DNA of 64,000 nt from Hyphomicrobiales bacterium (GTDB lineage Bacteria; Pseudomonadota; Alphaproteobacteria; Rhizobiales; Rhizobiaceae). Numbering within the stretch: position 1 is the first letter of the stretch; each line of letters begins with the position of its first letter. This document shows positions 63,949 to 64,000 of this stretch, piece after piece. The stretch lies in the NCBI GenBank assembly GCA_900472395.1, contig UCHV01000014.1, positions 248,001 through 312,000 of the forward strand, in the 5' to 3' direction. Under the pieces are notes generated by a model. It was given only the letters and a program-made list of their open reading frames with translations, searched no databases and was not told the DNA's origin. A program made the translations under genes and the position numbers.

Positions 63949-64000
63949 TTATTCGGCTGCTTCGCCTTCGGCCTTCTTGATTTCCTGACCGGTGGTCTGG
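63949..64000 (-). CDS. 3' end of a gene extending beyond the window
   Basis: Only the last 16 codons are visible, encoding QTTGQEIKKAEGEAAE and a TAA stop at 63949-63951, followed by a strong terminator. The Ala/Glu/Lys-rich tail is too short to identify a family. Confidence 0.6.
   Translation of the reverse strand, partial: QTTGQEIKKAEGEAAE

Overview
The window is a compact, GC-rich alphaproteobacterial chromosome segment. Its gene content and order point to the Rhizobiaceae (Agrobacterium/Rhizobium group). The evidence is an Irr-type iron regulator beside fabA-fabB-fabI, a TIGR02300-family acidic protein next to cmk-rpsA, a short RNase D-like nanoRNase (NrnC type), CTTGAC-like -35 boxes, and a three-hairpin small RNA with CCUCCUCCC loops that matches the alpha-r14 (NfeR1) family of rhizobia. 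I cannot assign genus or species from the sequence alone. I see no integrase, transposase, CRISPR array or prophage. The region reads as core chromosome with a few accessory cassettes.

Layout. 1-14350: the 3' end of an LtrA-type membrane protein, slyX, a soluble globin-coupled chemoreceptor, recF, moeB-like, GNAT, a D-2-hydroxyacid dehydrogenase, an SH3 secreted protein, adenosine kinase, an orphan promoter plus terminator (candidate small RNA), an AEC permease, membrane-anchored cytochrome c, kdsB-pheA, a VOC protein, and the YafY/NudC/HIT cluster. 14420-22000: the 4.5S SRP RNA, dnaX-ybaB, a LysE exporter, a MOSC protein, recR, a lytic transglycosylase and an MFS exporter. 22100-28080: the rimP-nusA-ylxR-infB operon with a strong promoter, a leader terminator-like hairpin and a strong final terminator. 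28160-31080: exbB-exbD-tonB behind two palindromes. 31170-37710: an Ldh-family oxidoreductase, a three-gene ABC cassette whose permease has a histidine-rich insert, phoA with a PHO box, the alpha-r14-like small RNA and nrnC.

37914-43621: a long disordered protein of unknown function, rpsA, cmk, the TIGR02300 protein, tRNA-Ala(GGC) and a YkgJ-type cysteine-cluster protein. 43664-53946: a divergent amino-sugar / cell-wall sugar locus. On the minus strand are nagK-like kinase, gntR, nagB-II-like SIS isomerase/deaminase and nagA. On the plus strand are murQ, an ABC sugar importer (binding protein, two permeases, ATPase) and a Gfo/Idh oxidoreductase. Two near-identical TTGGTA direct-repeat sites flank the shared promoter region and are the likely GntR operators.

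54009-64000: 3-methyladenine glycosylase, a MarR-type regulator behind a 9-9-9 palindrome, an alpha/beta hydrolase, a YdcF-type protein, a small secreted protein, irr, fabA-fabB-fabI for anaerobic-type unsaturated fatty acid synthesis, a Sel1-repeat protein, an endonuclease/exonuclease/phosphatase-fold protein, an RsmC-like methyltransferase, and the 3' end of one more minus-strand gene.

The most notable non-coding signals are the alpha-r14-like RNA (about 36788-36908), the orphan small-RNA candidate (about 8076-8266), the rimP leader hairpin, and the GntR- and MarR-linked operator candidates.
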